A stretch of DNA of 64,000 bases from Leptolyngbya sp. PLA1 (GTDB lineage Bacteria; Planctomycetota; Phycisphaerae; Phycisphaerales; UBA1924), in NCBI GenBank assembly GCA_021405315.1, contig QWIH01000003.1, positions 1-64,000 on the forward strand, in the 5' to 3' direction. Made by a program: the position numbers and the translations under genes. Within the stretch, counting starts at the first letter, position 1; every line of letters starts with the position of its first letter. The notes beneath the pieces were generated by a model, which saw only the letters and a program-made list of their open reading frames with translations, did no database searches and had not been told where the DNA came from. Shown piece after piece: positions 54,623 to 63,201 of this stretch.

Positions 54623-54675
54623 CTAGGCTGTGATGTGGAAAACACGGACTAGGCTGTGATGTGGAAAACACGGAC
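54623..54675 (+). repeat. 26-bp perfect tandem duplication spanning the glycerate kinase start
   Basis: The 26-base unit CTAGGCTGTGATGTGGAAAA plus CACGGA occurs twice head to tail (54623-54648 and 54649-54674). It contains the GTG start and first codons of the glycerate kinase. The upstream copy reads GTG GAA AAC ACG GAC TAG, so it now encodes a five-residue frame that stops before the real start, because 26 is not a multiple of 3. Confidence 0.95.
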
Positions 54676-55953
54676 GCGCTGCGGCAGACCGCACTGAATC
54701 TCCTGCACGAGGCCCGGAGGGCGTCGGACCCGGCCACAGCCCTGAGGCGAAGTTGGAAGCCCGTCGGTGGACAGCTCTTTGCCCTCGCCGTCGGCAAGGC
54801 CGCCCTCAGCATGGCTGCCGAAATCCAAGTTCTGTGCGGAGACAGGCTTGCGGCTGGACTCGTTGTCGGACCGGACGCCACCGACCCACCCGGCGGGGCG
54901 TGGCGGCTGCTCGGGGCAGACCATCCGTACCCCACGCCGAGGAACTTCGCCGCGGGGACACAGGTCGCACGGTTTGTTGAGCGAGCCGCGACGGAGGGGA
55001 CTCTGCTCGTGGCGCTCTCCGGCGGCGGGTCAGCGTACCTGTCGGTTCCGGCACCCGGACTCACGGTCAACGACCTCGCGGAAGCCACGCGAGCCCTTCA
55101 ACTGGCTGGCGCGACGATCGGTGAGCTCAACACCGTGCGGAAGCACGTAGAGGTGCTCAAGGGCGGGCGGCTCGGGCTGCTCGCCCGCGGGCCAACCCGT
55201 GTGTACGTGCTCTCCGACGTGCTGGGTGACCCGCTCGACGTCATCTCTTCCGGCCCCTTCGCGCCGGATCCGACGACCTTCGACGACGCGCTGCGCGTTC
55301 TGGAGCGCCGCGGGATGGCTCGTGCCCTCCCCGCCATCCGGCGACACCTGCAGGACGGAGCACGCGGGCTGCACGGCGAGACGCCGAAGCCCGGCGACTC
55401 CGCCCTGGCCCACATTGAACACACCGTGATCGCGAGCAACGCCACCGTGCTCGACGCCGTGGCGCAGCATGCGGCGCTGAACGGCCTCCGCGTTGAAGTC
55501 CGGCGGAACGTCGAGGGTGAGGCGGCAGAGGCCGGCAGAGCGCTCGCCCGCGAGGCCGCGGGGCTTGCTCGCGCGGGTGTCCCACTGGCGCTGGTGTTCG
55601 GCGGTGAGACCACGGTGACCGTGGGGGCCTCACGCGGGGTCGGGGGGCCGAGCCAGGAACTGGCACTCGCCGCGGCTCTCGAACTCGAGTCGCTTCTGGG
55701 CTCCTCGGCGGAGTCGCTTGTCGTCGCGTATTCCACGGACGGACGCGATGGCCCCACCGAGGCCGCGGGAGCCCTCGTGGACGAGACATCGCTCTCCCGA
55801 ATGCGGGCAGCAGGGCTTGAGCCCGAGCGGGCGCTGGCGGAACACGATGTATACGGGGCGCTGAAGGCCGGTGGAGCGGACATCCCAGCCGCGGTGACGC
55901 ACACGAATCTGAACCATGTGGGCGCGCTGCTGGTCCGTCCCCGCGGGGAATAG
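54661..55953 (+). CDS. Glycerate 2-kinase (GckA/TtuD family)
   Basis: The 430-residue enzyme phosphorylates D-glycerate, feeding lower glycolysis. Visible are LFALAVGKAALSMAAEI (N-terminal ATP-linked loop with Lys), LLVALSGGGSAYLSVP, TVRKHVEVLKGGRLGLLA with conserved Lys and Arg, DVISSGPFAPDPTTF, and the C-terminal VFGGETTVTVGASRGVGGPSQELALA and YSTDGRDGPTEAAGAL motifs of the MOFRL-type family. The start is GTG at 54661, inside the second copy of a 26-bp tandem duplication; an in-frame stop (TGA at 54631) rules out earlier starts. Followed 85 bp later by the glycosyltransferase gene. Confidence 0.93.
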   Translation: MENTDALRQTALNLLHEARRASDPATALRRSWKPVGGQLFALAVGKAALSMAAEIQVLCGDRLAAGLVVGPDATDPPGGAWRLLGADHPYPTPRNFAAGTQVARFVERAATEGTLLVALSGGGSAYLSVPAPGLTVNDLAEATRALQLAGATIGELNTVRKHVEVLKGGRLGLLARGPTRVYVLSDVLGDPLDVISSGPFAPDPTTFDDALRVLERRGMARALPAIRRHLQDGARGLHGETPKPGDSALAHIEHTVIASNATVLDAVAQHAALNGLRVEVRRNVEGEAAEAGRALAREAAGLARAGVPLALVFGGETTVTVGASRGVGGPSQELALAAALELESLLGSSAESLVVAYSTDGRDGPTEAAGALVDETSLSRMRAAGLEPERALAEHDVYGALKAGGADIPAAVTHTNLNHVGALLVRPRGE

Positions 55954-56038
55954 CGGGCGGCGGGAGCGCGAAAGCGCCCCCGGATGCGCCAACAATGACC
56001 GGGCGCCCGAAGCGGGCGCGGATTGGAGCCCTCGCCGC

Positions 56039-57301
56039 ATGGAACAGTCTCTCGAACACGCCCCGGGGACGGGCCCGCAGGGGGCCGGGGTCATCGGCTC
56101 GCTGCCCGTGGTGGATCTGCACCCGGCGGGGACGGAGCGTTCCGAGGTCGAGGTCACGTTCGTGCTGCCCTGCCTGAACGAGGCGAACTCGCTGGCGGGG
56201 TGCATCCGCGCGGCACAGCGGTGCAGCGCGGAGGGCGGGCTCCGGGCCGAGGTGGTCGTGGCGGACAACGGCTCGACGGACGGCTCGCAGGAGATCGCCC
56301 GGGGGCTGGGCGCCCGGGTGGTGGATGTGCCCGAGAAAGGCTACGGCAGCGCACTCATGGGGGGCATCCGAGCCGCACGCGGGCGCTACATCATCATGGG
56401 TGATTCGGACATGTCCTACGACTTCGGCGAGGGCATGAAGTTCGTCGCGAAGCTGCGGGAGGGATTCCAGCTCGTGATGGGCAACCGGTTCGCGGGGGGG
56501 ATCTCGCCCGGCGCCATGCCCCCTCTGCACCGGTACTTCGGCAACCCGTTCCTGACCATGATGGGCCGAATTCTCTTCCGTAGCCCGGCGGGCGACTTCA
56601 ACTGCGGGCTCCGGGCGTTCAGCAAGGAGGCGTTCGAGACGCTTGATTGCCGCACAACGGGCATGGAGTTTGCCTCCGAGATGGTCATCAAGAGCCAGTT
56701 GAAGAGGCTCCGGGTGGCGGAGGTTCCGATCCGGCTGCACAAGGACCAACGCGGGCGGGCGCCGCACCTCCGATCGTTCCGCGATGGCTGGCGGAACCTC
56801 CGGTTCATGCTCGTGATGTCGCCGAGATGGACGCTGCTGATCCCCGGGTGCGTGCTCGGACTGCTCGGGCTGGTCCTGACGCTTCTGGTGGCCTTCGGGC
56901 CCGTGAAGATCGCGGGCGTGCAGTTCGACCTCCACACGCTCGTCGCATCTTCGCTCATGCTGGTGGTGGGGTACCAGTTGTGCGTCACCGGCGCGGCGAT
57001 GAGGCTCTACACGCTTCAGACCGAGCTCGGGCCCATGCCGGCCCTCCTCCGGAAGCTCCAGGACGTCTTCTCGCTCGAGCGGGGGTGCATCGCGGGCGTG
57101 CTCTCGACCCTGGCGGGGCTTGCCCTCATCGGCATCCCCACGGTGCAGTGGGCGGCCTCGGGCCTGCACGGCTCGCTGGACAGCGCAGTGACCCTGCGCC
57201 TCATGATCCTGGGCGGCCTGCTGGTGGCCCTCGGTGTCCAGACCGTGCTCATGTCCTTCGTCATGAGTATGTTCAGCATCACATACCGGCGCCGGATCTG
57301 A
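56039..57301 (+). CDS. Family 2 glycosyltransferase, membrane-anchored (dolichol-phosphate mannosyltransferase-like)
   Basis: The 420-residue enzyme has a GT-A domain with VTFVLPCLNEANSLAGCI, VVVADNGSTDGSQEIA and the metal motif IIMGDSDMSYDF (DxD), followed by GDFNCGLRAFSKEAF and VPIRLHKDQRGRAPHLRSFRDGWRNLRFML, and then four C-terminal membrane helices from about residue 265. This resembles polyprenyl-phosphate sugar synthases such as GtrB or DPM. The donor sugar and acceptor are not known. ATG at 56039 is chosen because upstream frame is Arg/Ser-rich. Confidence 0.92.
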   Translation: MEQSLEHAPGTGPQGAGVIGSLPVVDLHPAGTERSEVEVTFVLPCLNEANSLAGCIRAAQRCSAEGGLRAEVVVADNGSTDGSQEIARGLGARVVDVPEKGYGSALMGGIRAARGRYIIMGDSDMSYDFGEGMKFVAKLREGFQLVMGNRFAGGISPGAMPPLHRYFGNPFLTMMGRILFRSPAGDFNCGLRAFSKEAFETLDCRTTGMEFASEMVIKSQLKRLRVAEVPIRLHKDQRGRAPHLRSFRDGWRNLRFMLVMSPRWTLLIPGCVLGLLGLVLTLLVAFGPVKIAGVQFDLHTLVASSLMLVVGYQLCVTGAAMRLYTLQTELGPMPALLRKLQDVFSLERGCIAGVLSTLAGLALIGIPTVQWAASGLHGSLDSAVTLRLMILGGLLVALGVQTVLMSFVMSMFSITYRRRI

Positions 57302-57355
57302 ACCGCAACCCGCCCGGGACCGCGCCGGTATGCTGTGCCGCGAGGTTCACGTCGC

Positions 57356-59371
57356 ATGCGGCTGCTCACGTCCAAGATCCACAGGGCCTTCCCGGAACTC
57401 GACCGCTTCGACGAGGAGCGATGCGAGCGCTTCGTCCGCGCCGCACGACGCGGGTTTCGTCGCACCCTCGGGCGTATGGTCGCCATGGCGATCGTGTTCG
57501 CCCTCGTCTGCGCTGCGCTCGGGCTGGCGGCCTGGAAGCCCGCTCAGATGCTCGAGAAGCACGCCGTGGTCCGCGGCGCCGGGTCGCTCCTCCCCGCTGC
57601 GGCGGTGCTGGGCATGGCCACGGGCGTGTTCCTCGGCGCATTCGTCGCCGCCCTCCTCGTGCGTGATGTCCTGCTCCGCAGACGAGTGCGATACGTCATC
57701 CGGGCCAGAGGTGCCTGCTCCGGATGCGGGTACTCCCTGCTCGGAGTCCCGGTCCCTGCCAACCTGTGTGTGGTGTGCCCGGAGTGCGGATTCATCTCCG
57801 AAGTCGACGCGGCGCTGGACGAACTCGTCAGCGACGGCGCGTCGCAGCGCGTGTTCAGCCCCAAGCCCGAGAGGCCGTCACTCTGGGACCGCGTGCTGAC
57901 GCCGCGCCGCGTGCGACGTCTCAGGCGGGTCGCGGGATGGACCCTCGGCGTGCTGGTGGTCTTCGCCCCCGCGGGGTGGGGGCTCTACGAGTGGTTCCTG
58001 TCGGTCCAGGCAGAGCGGGCAAAGGCGGCCCTCACGCAGGGGCAGTCGCTGAACGATCTCGCTGAGGCTGCGCAGCCCGTGCCCGTCGGCGATGATGCGT
58101 GGGTAGAGTTTCACAAAACCGTGGCGCTGATCAACGCCTCCGATGATCGTGTCTGGCGTGCGTCCCCGCCCCAGACCTCCCTCGGCGATCCGGCCTTCCC
58201 GGACTTCTCGCAGGTGGCGGACCCGCCCCGGGAGGACATCGAGAGGGTGCCGCGGCAGATCGAGGCCGATGCCCTTAATGCAACGCTGGGCCGTCAGATG
58301 ATCGACGCGTACCGAGCGGACGGCGTCTACGAGGCGATGGACCGGATGACGGGCTGTCCCCGGGCGAAGCGGGACTACTCGGTGACCCCCGGAACGCCGA
58401 CCATGAACCTCCTCCTCCCGCACCTCAGCCCCGCCCGGAACATGGCGAGATTGAACGGGGCACGCATGAGGCTCGCGTTCGAAGCCGGAGACGTGGCGGA
58501 GTTCGAGCGGGCGGCACGGGCAAATCAGGCGATGGCGCGGATGCTCTCCTACTCCCCGGTTCTGATCGAGGGGCTCGTGGGCTTCGCCATCGAGTCGCTG
58601 AACTACGGCCAGATGAGGCGGGTGCTCGCCAAGAACCCGGGCGCAGAATGGCTGGACGCGATGGATCGAGTGCTGGACGGGCAGCAGCCCGCGCCGGACG
58701 TGCTGGCGATGATCCGGGGCGAGCGAGAGATCGCGATCGAATCGACAGCGCTGCTCTTCTCCGAGCCGAAAAACGTGCGACTCGGACGCTTCTCCAAGGG
58801 CGTTTCAAATGTTGCCGGTACGCTCGGGGCGGGAGTCTCGCCCCGGGTGAGGCTAGGAACCTTCGACGAGAACCGAGAGTACATCAACTCGGTGTTTGAT
58901 CGCGTGGAGAAGGCGGCGACGCTCCGCGCCGGGGACCGGGGCGGGCTGGCCACCATCGATCCGGAAACGGAAACCTCGCTGCTGCTCCCCCAGATGCTGG
59001 TGCCCGCGATGAGCCGGGCACTTACGAGTTGTGACCTGGTGCAGACCGACCGGGAGGGCATCCGGACGATGATCGCGCTGGAGCGGTATCGCCGGGAAAC
59101 GGGCGCCTACCCACGGGAACTGCAGCAACTGGTTCCGAAGTACCTCGCGACGTTGCCGGTGGACGTCTGGACCGGGGAGCCTCTGCGGTATCGCGCCCTC
59201 GAGGAGCCCTATTCGCCGGGCGGGTTCCGCTACGTGCTCTACAGCGTGGGAGCGGATCAGACCGACGACGGCGCACCCATCCGACCCGGCGCCACCACCG
59301 TGCGGGATTGGGACGCCATGAGGCAGGGTTCCCGCACAAGCATCGACTTCGTGGTCAGTGCGCCGGACTGA
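57356..59371 (+). CDS. Large membrane protein with zinc ribbon and pseudopilin-like C-terminus
   Basis: I do not recognise this 671-residue protein as a named family. It has two N-terminal helices (MVAMAIVFALVCAALGLAAW; AAVLGMATGVFLGAFVAALLV), then a C4 zinc ribbon (CSGCGYSLLGVP and CVVCPECGF, about residues 119-144), a third helix (AGWTLGVLVVFAPAGWGLYEWFL) and a large helical periplasmic domain. The C-terminus LERYRRETGAYPRELQQLVP plus PVDVWTGEPLRYRAL and YVLYSVGADQTDDG resembles the C-terminal part of type II secretion pseudopilins (GspG). The next gene is a shorter relative lacking the ribbon. Function unknown. Confidence 0.8.
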   Translation: MRLLTSKIHRAFPELDRFDEERCERFVRAARRGFRRTLGRMVAMAIVFALVCAALGLAAWKPAQMLEKHAVVRGAGSLLPAAAVLGMATGVFLGAFVAALLVRDVLLRRRVRYVIRARGACSGCGYSLLGVPVPANLCVVCPECGFISEVDAALDELVSDGASQRVFSPKPERPSLWDRVLTPRRVRRLRRVAGWTLGVLVVFAPAGWGLYEWFLSVQAERAKAALTQGQSLNDLAEAAQPVPVGDDAWVEFHKTVALINASDDRVWRASPPQTSLGDPAFPDFSQVADPPREDIERVPRQIEADALNATLGRQMIDAYRADGVYEAMDRMTGCPRAKRDYSVTPGTPTMNLLLPHLSPARNMARLNGARMRLAFEAGDVAEFERAARANQAMARMLSYSPVLIEGLVGFAIESLNYGQMRRVLAKNPGAEWLDAMDRVLDGQQPAPDVLAMIRGEREIAIESTALLFSEPKNVRLGRFSKGVSNVAGTLGAGVSPRVRLGTFDENREYINSVFDRVEKAATLRAGDRGGLATIDPETETSLLLPQMLVPAMSRALTSCDLVQTDREGIRTMIALERYRRETGAYPRELQQLVPKYLATLPVDVWTGEPLRYRALEEPYSPGGFRYVLYSVGADQTDDGAPIRPGATTVRDWDAMRQGSRTSIDFVVSAPD

Positions 59372-59401
59372 CGTCACGCGAGAGAAGCGGGGGGCCGACG
59401 G

Positions 59402-60841
59402 ATGGCGAGGGTGCGTCGATGGGTCGTTGGAGCCGCAGCCGCGGGCCTGCTCGCTGTGGGCGTCCACGAAGTCCACTGGGCGCTCACCGTGCAACCCAGC
59501 GACGATCGCGCCCGCGTGGAGGCGGTGCGGCAACTCGTGGAAGCCGCCCGTCCAGCGGCGGGCGATCAGTGGAAGCAGTTCGACCGCGCGTGCGCCCTGT
59601 TCGGCGAGGCGAGGACCCGGGTCATGCTGAAGTACGGTGCCGGCGCTCCGGACCGAGCGCCGCCCGAGTGGCCGGAGGCGACCCCCTGGCCGGTGCCCGT
59701 CACCGTCGTGAAGCGGGCGGACGTAGCCGCGGGGACACGCGACCTGGCCCGATCGATGGTGACCGATCTGTGCGACCCGATCGCAGGGAGCGAGCTGGAC
59801 GGGATCGCGGAGCCCCCGCGGTGCGTGCGCCCATTCGACGACGACGTGGCCCGCCTGATCGACGTTCGCTTTCCGGAACTCACGCACGGACGGGAGATGG
59901 GGCTGGCGTGGGTGGCGCAGATGTCCCTGTCCGCCGAGACCGGGGACAGCGCCGCACTCGCCCGGGCGTACCAGCGTGCGCTCAAGGTGGCGAACATCCA
60001 GTCGCAGCAGCCGACACTGATCGACCGGCTCGTGTCCGACGCGGTGTTCGACGAGGCGACGGAGTGCGCGCGTCTGCTCGCCACCCGCGATGGGCTGGAC
60101 AAGGCAACGCTGGACTCGATGATCGCCTCCACACGGGCCATGGCGGACATTCCGCTCCCCACGAGGGCGATGGAGTGTGAGCGGCTGAGCGTGCTGGACA
60201 CGCTCCGAAGCCTGCACGATGACAACGGGCGCTGCATCCCCGCGCGGGTGGAGGCGTTGACCCGCGAATCTCGCGGTGACGCCCCGGCAGAGCCCTCGGG
60301 GTGGGTGAACCTGCTCTGGTGGCGGTATCCGTCGCTGGGCAGCGCCGTGCGGCGCGCCGAGGAGCACTTTGCTGTCGTCTCCGAGGCCGCCGCCAGCGAG
60401 CCCCACGCCCGCCTTGCGGAGCCGGCGAGGTTGGAGGTGTCGCTGGAGACCGGGGCGAAGCCGTCGGACCGGGTGCTGCGACTGCTCCTGCCCGCCCTGA
60501 GTCACTTCCTCATGTCCACAGACCGCTCGACGTGCATGAGGCGAGCCACAGTGGTGCTCCTCGAGATCGAGCGTTTCCGCGCCGAGCACGGGCGCCCGCC
60601 AAGCACTCTCGCCGAGCTCGGTGTGCCGCTCCCCAAGGACCCCTACTCGGGAAACGACTTTGGGTACTTCATCCCGAGGCGCGCCGCCGACCCGAGGCCC
60701 TACCTGCTGTACACATTCGGCGTCGACGGGATGGACAACGAAGGCTCGGAGGCTCCCGACCCGAAGGAGGCGTTCCGCACCGGGCGGGGTGTGACCGGGG
60801 TGGACTTCGTGTTCAACTCGAAGCCGCCGCGCGCGCAGTGA
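59402..60841 (+). CDS. Membrane-anchored protein with pseudopilin-like C-terminus, related to the preceding gene
   Basis: This 479-residue protein has one N-terminal helix (WVVGAAAAGLLAVGVHEVHWAL) and a helical periplasmic domain (MSLSAETGDSAALARAYQRALK and so on), then a C-terminal IERFRAEHGRPPSTLAELGVP, LPKDPYSGNDFGYFIP and YLLYTFGVDGMDNEG block parallel to that of the preceding gene. It lacks the zinc ribbon. It begins 30 bp after that gene and is presumably co-transcribed. Related large proteins with pseudopilin tails appear common in planctomycetes; their role is unknown. Confidence 0.8.
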   Translation: MARVRRWVVGAAAAGLLAVGVHEVHWALTVQPSDDRARVEAVRQLVEAARPAAGDQWKQFDRACALFGEARTRVMLKYGAGAPDRAPPEWPEATPWPVPVTVVKRADVAAGTRDLARSMVTDLCDPIAGSELDGIAEPPRCVRPFDDDVARLIDVRFPELTHGREMGLAWVAQMSLSAETGDSAALARAYQRALKVANIQSQQPTLIDRLVSDAVFDEATECARLLATRDGLDKATLDSMIASTRAMADIPLPTRAMECERLSVLDTLRSLHDDNGRCIPARVEALTRESRGDAPAEPSGWVNLLWWRYPSLGSAVRRAEEHFAVVSEAAASEPHARLAEPARLEVSLETGAKPSDRVLRLLLPALSHFLMSTDRSTCMRRATVVLLEIERFRAEHGRPPSTLAELGVPLPKDPYSGNDFGYFIPRRAADPRPYLLYTFGVDGMDNEGSEAPDPKEAFRTGRGVTGVDFVFNSKPPRAQ

Positions 60842-60846
60842 ACGCC

Positions 60847-63192
60847 CTACTTGCGGAGCTCAAGCACGCGCTGCAGATTCCGCTGAGCCGGGCCAAGGTC
60901 CGGCTTGAGTTCGAGGGCCTTCCGGAAGCAGACTTCGGCTCGCTGCAGATTGCCGGACTTCGCGTAGGCACCGCCGAGCAGGTTCCAGACCTGGGGCTGG
61001 CCCGGAACCGTCGAGAGTGACGCCTCCAGGGCCTTGATCGCACCGGGGAAGTCACCGGAGGCATCGCAGGCCGTCCCGAGCTTGTTGAGCGTGTTCACCG
61101 TGATGGGCGCCAGCGCGAGCAGCCGCTCATACTCACCTTTGGCGGCCCGCGCGTCACCGAGTTGAAGCAGCGTGTCCCCCAGCACCTCGGCCAGACGTGG
61201 GTCGTCCCGATCCGCCGCGGCAGCAGCCCGAAGCGCGGGAAGCGCCTCCGCCAGCTTTCCCTGCGCGATCAGAAGCCCCGCGGCCTCGAACCGCGCGGCG
61301 GCGGCCTGATCCGCCGGGAGCCCGGACAGCACCTCCGCGGCACCCTTCGAGTCGCCCATGGCCTCGCGGACCGCCGCAAGGCGCCGACGCGTCGGCGGGT
61401 GATCCGGGAATCGCTCGTGGGCGAGTTCAAGATAGGGCTTGGCGTTCCCGGGGGAACCCAGGGCGAGCAGGGCCTCGCCCATGCCCAGCGAGTACCAGGG
61501 CCGGCCCACACCACCGATCGCCGCGCGCCACCCCGTGGGCCGCTCCTCCGGCACCTCACCCACAGCCCGGACGCCGCCTGTGTCAATGCGGCACTCGGCG
61601 ATGAGTGACGCGTGCTCGGGGATGTTCCGGATGAAGACCAGGCTGACCGGGTCGAGGTGAACCAGCGCCCACTCCGGCGACACCGCGAGACTTCGGGCGA
61701 GGTCCTCGTGCCCGCGCGTCGGGATGACCGCGGTGTTGATGCCGCGACGGGAGGCGACTTCCGGGAACGTGCCCGGGCCGATCGCCGCAGATTCCTCGAA
61801 CATCGCCGGGCCGTATGCGTCCGTGCGACCATCGATGTACACGGGCATGACCGCTGCGACGCGGTGAACGAAGTAGCTGCCGTCGCGGACGACGTTGAAG
61901 AGATTGCCCTTGGGCGCTCGCTCGAGGATGAACCGCTCCGCCCCGCGGGGCTGGTACCAACGGACGATTCCCAGGCCCCACTCGCGGGGAAGGTCGCGGG
62001 CCACGGCATAGCGGTCGGTCACAAAGAACCACGCGACAGCGACCGCCCCGAGTGACGCCGCCAGCGACGCCGCCCGGAACGCCGCGCGCGAGACCGCGGG
62101 CGCCCCCGAGAGAGCGCTGCAGACGACCCACGTGCCGAGGATCGCCGTCATGGGGGTGTTGCGCTGCAGCATCGTGAAGAGATACGCCGCAAGCCCGACG
62201 AGGCCGAGCCTGATGAGAACGCCGCCGAGCCTCGAGGCCAGTTCATCGGGAGAGAGCAGCACGTTGTCACGGGACTCCCGCCACGCGATGAACGCCGACC
62301 ATCCCGCGGCGGTGGCCGCCAGCACGATCAGCCCGGCGCAGGCCCAGAAGTCCCATCCCCACGAGGCCAGCGGGATCTCCAGCGGGCTTCGCATCTCGGT
62401 GATCAGCCGCTTGGTCGCGTGCCCCGCGCTGGTCTCCCGGTACATCTGAAGGGCGTACATCGCACCAGAGTGGCCATAGGGGTTGACCCAGCACCCGCCG
62501 ATCACCAGAAGGGTGGCGCCGAGCAGCGGTACATGCAGGGCTCGCGGCCCGGCCACGCCGGCCCTGGCTGCCCGGGCGGCGGTGACCCACCGCGCCACGC
62601 CATCCCCCAGGAGAAACGCAAGGCAGAGCAGCGGGCCGAATACAAAGGTCGTGTGCGTATTCACCCACACCACCTGCAGCACCGGCAACGCCCACACGGC
62701 GGACGAACCCTTTCCCGCATGCGCCGCCCGACGGGCGTGATCGAGAACAACCACGAACGCCGCCGTCATCAGGTAGGTCACGAGTTCAGGTCTCATGACC
62801 CAGCGTGCCGAGCCGCCGACCAGTCCGAGGATGACCGCGGTCGCAATCGCCGGATGTCCAAGCACTCGCCGATGGGGCCACAGCAGGACGCCCCATGTCA
62901 TGGACACGAGCAGCGCCTGCACCAGACTGGGAGCCCACTCACCCAGGCTCCACACCTTCGCGATGACCACGCAGTAGACCCATCGCATCTCTCGGAGCGG
63001 GGCACCCGACGCGGTGTACGAGTACATCTCGGTGGTCGGCACGTCCGCGTGCTCGATGATCCACTCACCGTTTCTGATCTGCCACCACAGATCGGCGGAA
63101 TACACCTTCTGCACCGCGACCCCGATCAGCAGCAGCACCAGGGCGCCGACAACCGCCCACAACTCCCACCCGCGTCGTGTCTGGCTGGTCAT
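60847..63192 (-). CDS. Multi-pass membrane protein with C-terminal TPR repeats
   Basis: The 781-residue protein has about ten to twelve N-terminal helices (first LWAVVGALVLLLIGVAV), with SADLWWQIRNGEWIIEHADVP and a W-H-type loop resembling membrane glycosyltransferases of the GT-C type, although no canonical DD motif is clear. From about residue 560 come TPR-like repeats, best seen in LAEVLGDTLLQLGDARAAKGEYERLLALAP and VWNLLGGAYAKSGNLQRAEVCFRKALELKPD. It may act in envelope glycan or lipid modification; the substrate is not known. Convergent with the preceding gene; its start is 9 bp from the stop of the GH127 gene, so both may be in one operon. Confidence 0.85.
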   Translation of the reverse strand: MTSQTRRGWELWAVVGALVLLLIGVAVQKVYSADLWWQIRNGEWIIEHADVPTTEMYSYTASGAPLREMRWVYCVVIAKVWSLGEWAPSLVQALLVSMTWGVLLWPHRRVLGHPAIATAVILGLVGGSARWVMRPELVTYLMTAAFVVVLDHARRAAHAGKGSSAVWALPVLQVVWVNTHTTFVFGPLLCLAFLLGDGVARWVTAARAARAGVAGPRALHVPLLGATLLVIGGCWVNPYGHSGAMYALQMYRETSAGHATKRLITEMRSPLEIPLASWGWDFWACAGLIVLAATAAGWSAFIAWRESRDNVLLSPDELASRLGGVLIRLGLVGLAAYLFTMLQRNTPMTAILGTWVVCSALSGAPAVSRAAFRAASLAASLGAVAVAWFFVTDRYAVARDLPREWGLGIVRWYQPRGAERFILERAPKGNLFNVVRDGSYFVHRVAAVMPVYIDGRTDAYGPAMFEESAAIGPGTFPEVASRRGINTAVIPTRGHEDLARSLAVSPEWALVHLDPVSLVFIRNIPEHASLIAECRIDTGGVRAVGEVPEERPTGWRAAIGGVGRPWYSLGMGEALLALGSPGNAKPYLELAHERFPDHPPTRRRLAAVREAMGDSKGAAEVLSGLPADQAAAARFEAAGLLIAQGKLAEALPALRAAAAADRDDPRLAEVLGDTLLQLGDARAAKGEYERLLALAPITVNTLNKLGTACDASGDFPGAIKALEASLSTVPGQPQVWNLLGGAYAKSGNLQRAEVCFRKALELKPDLGPAQRNLQRVLELRK

Positions 63193-63201
63193 GGCGTGGT
63201 C

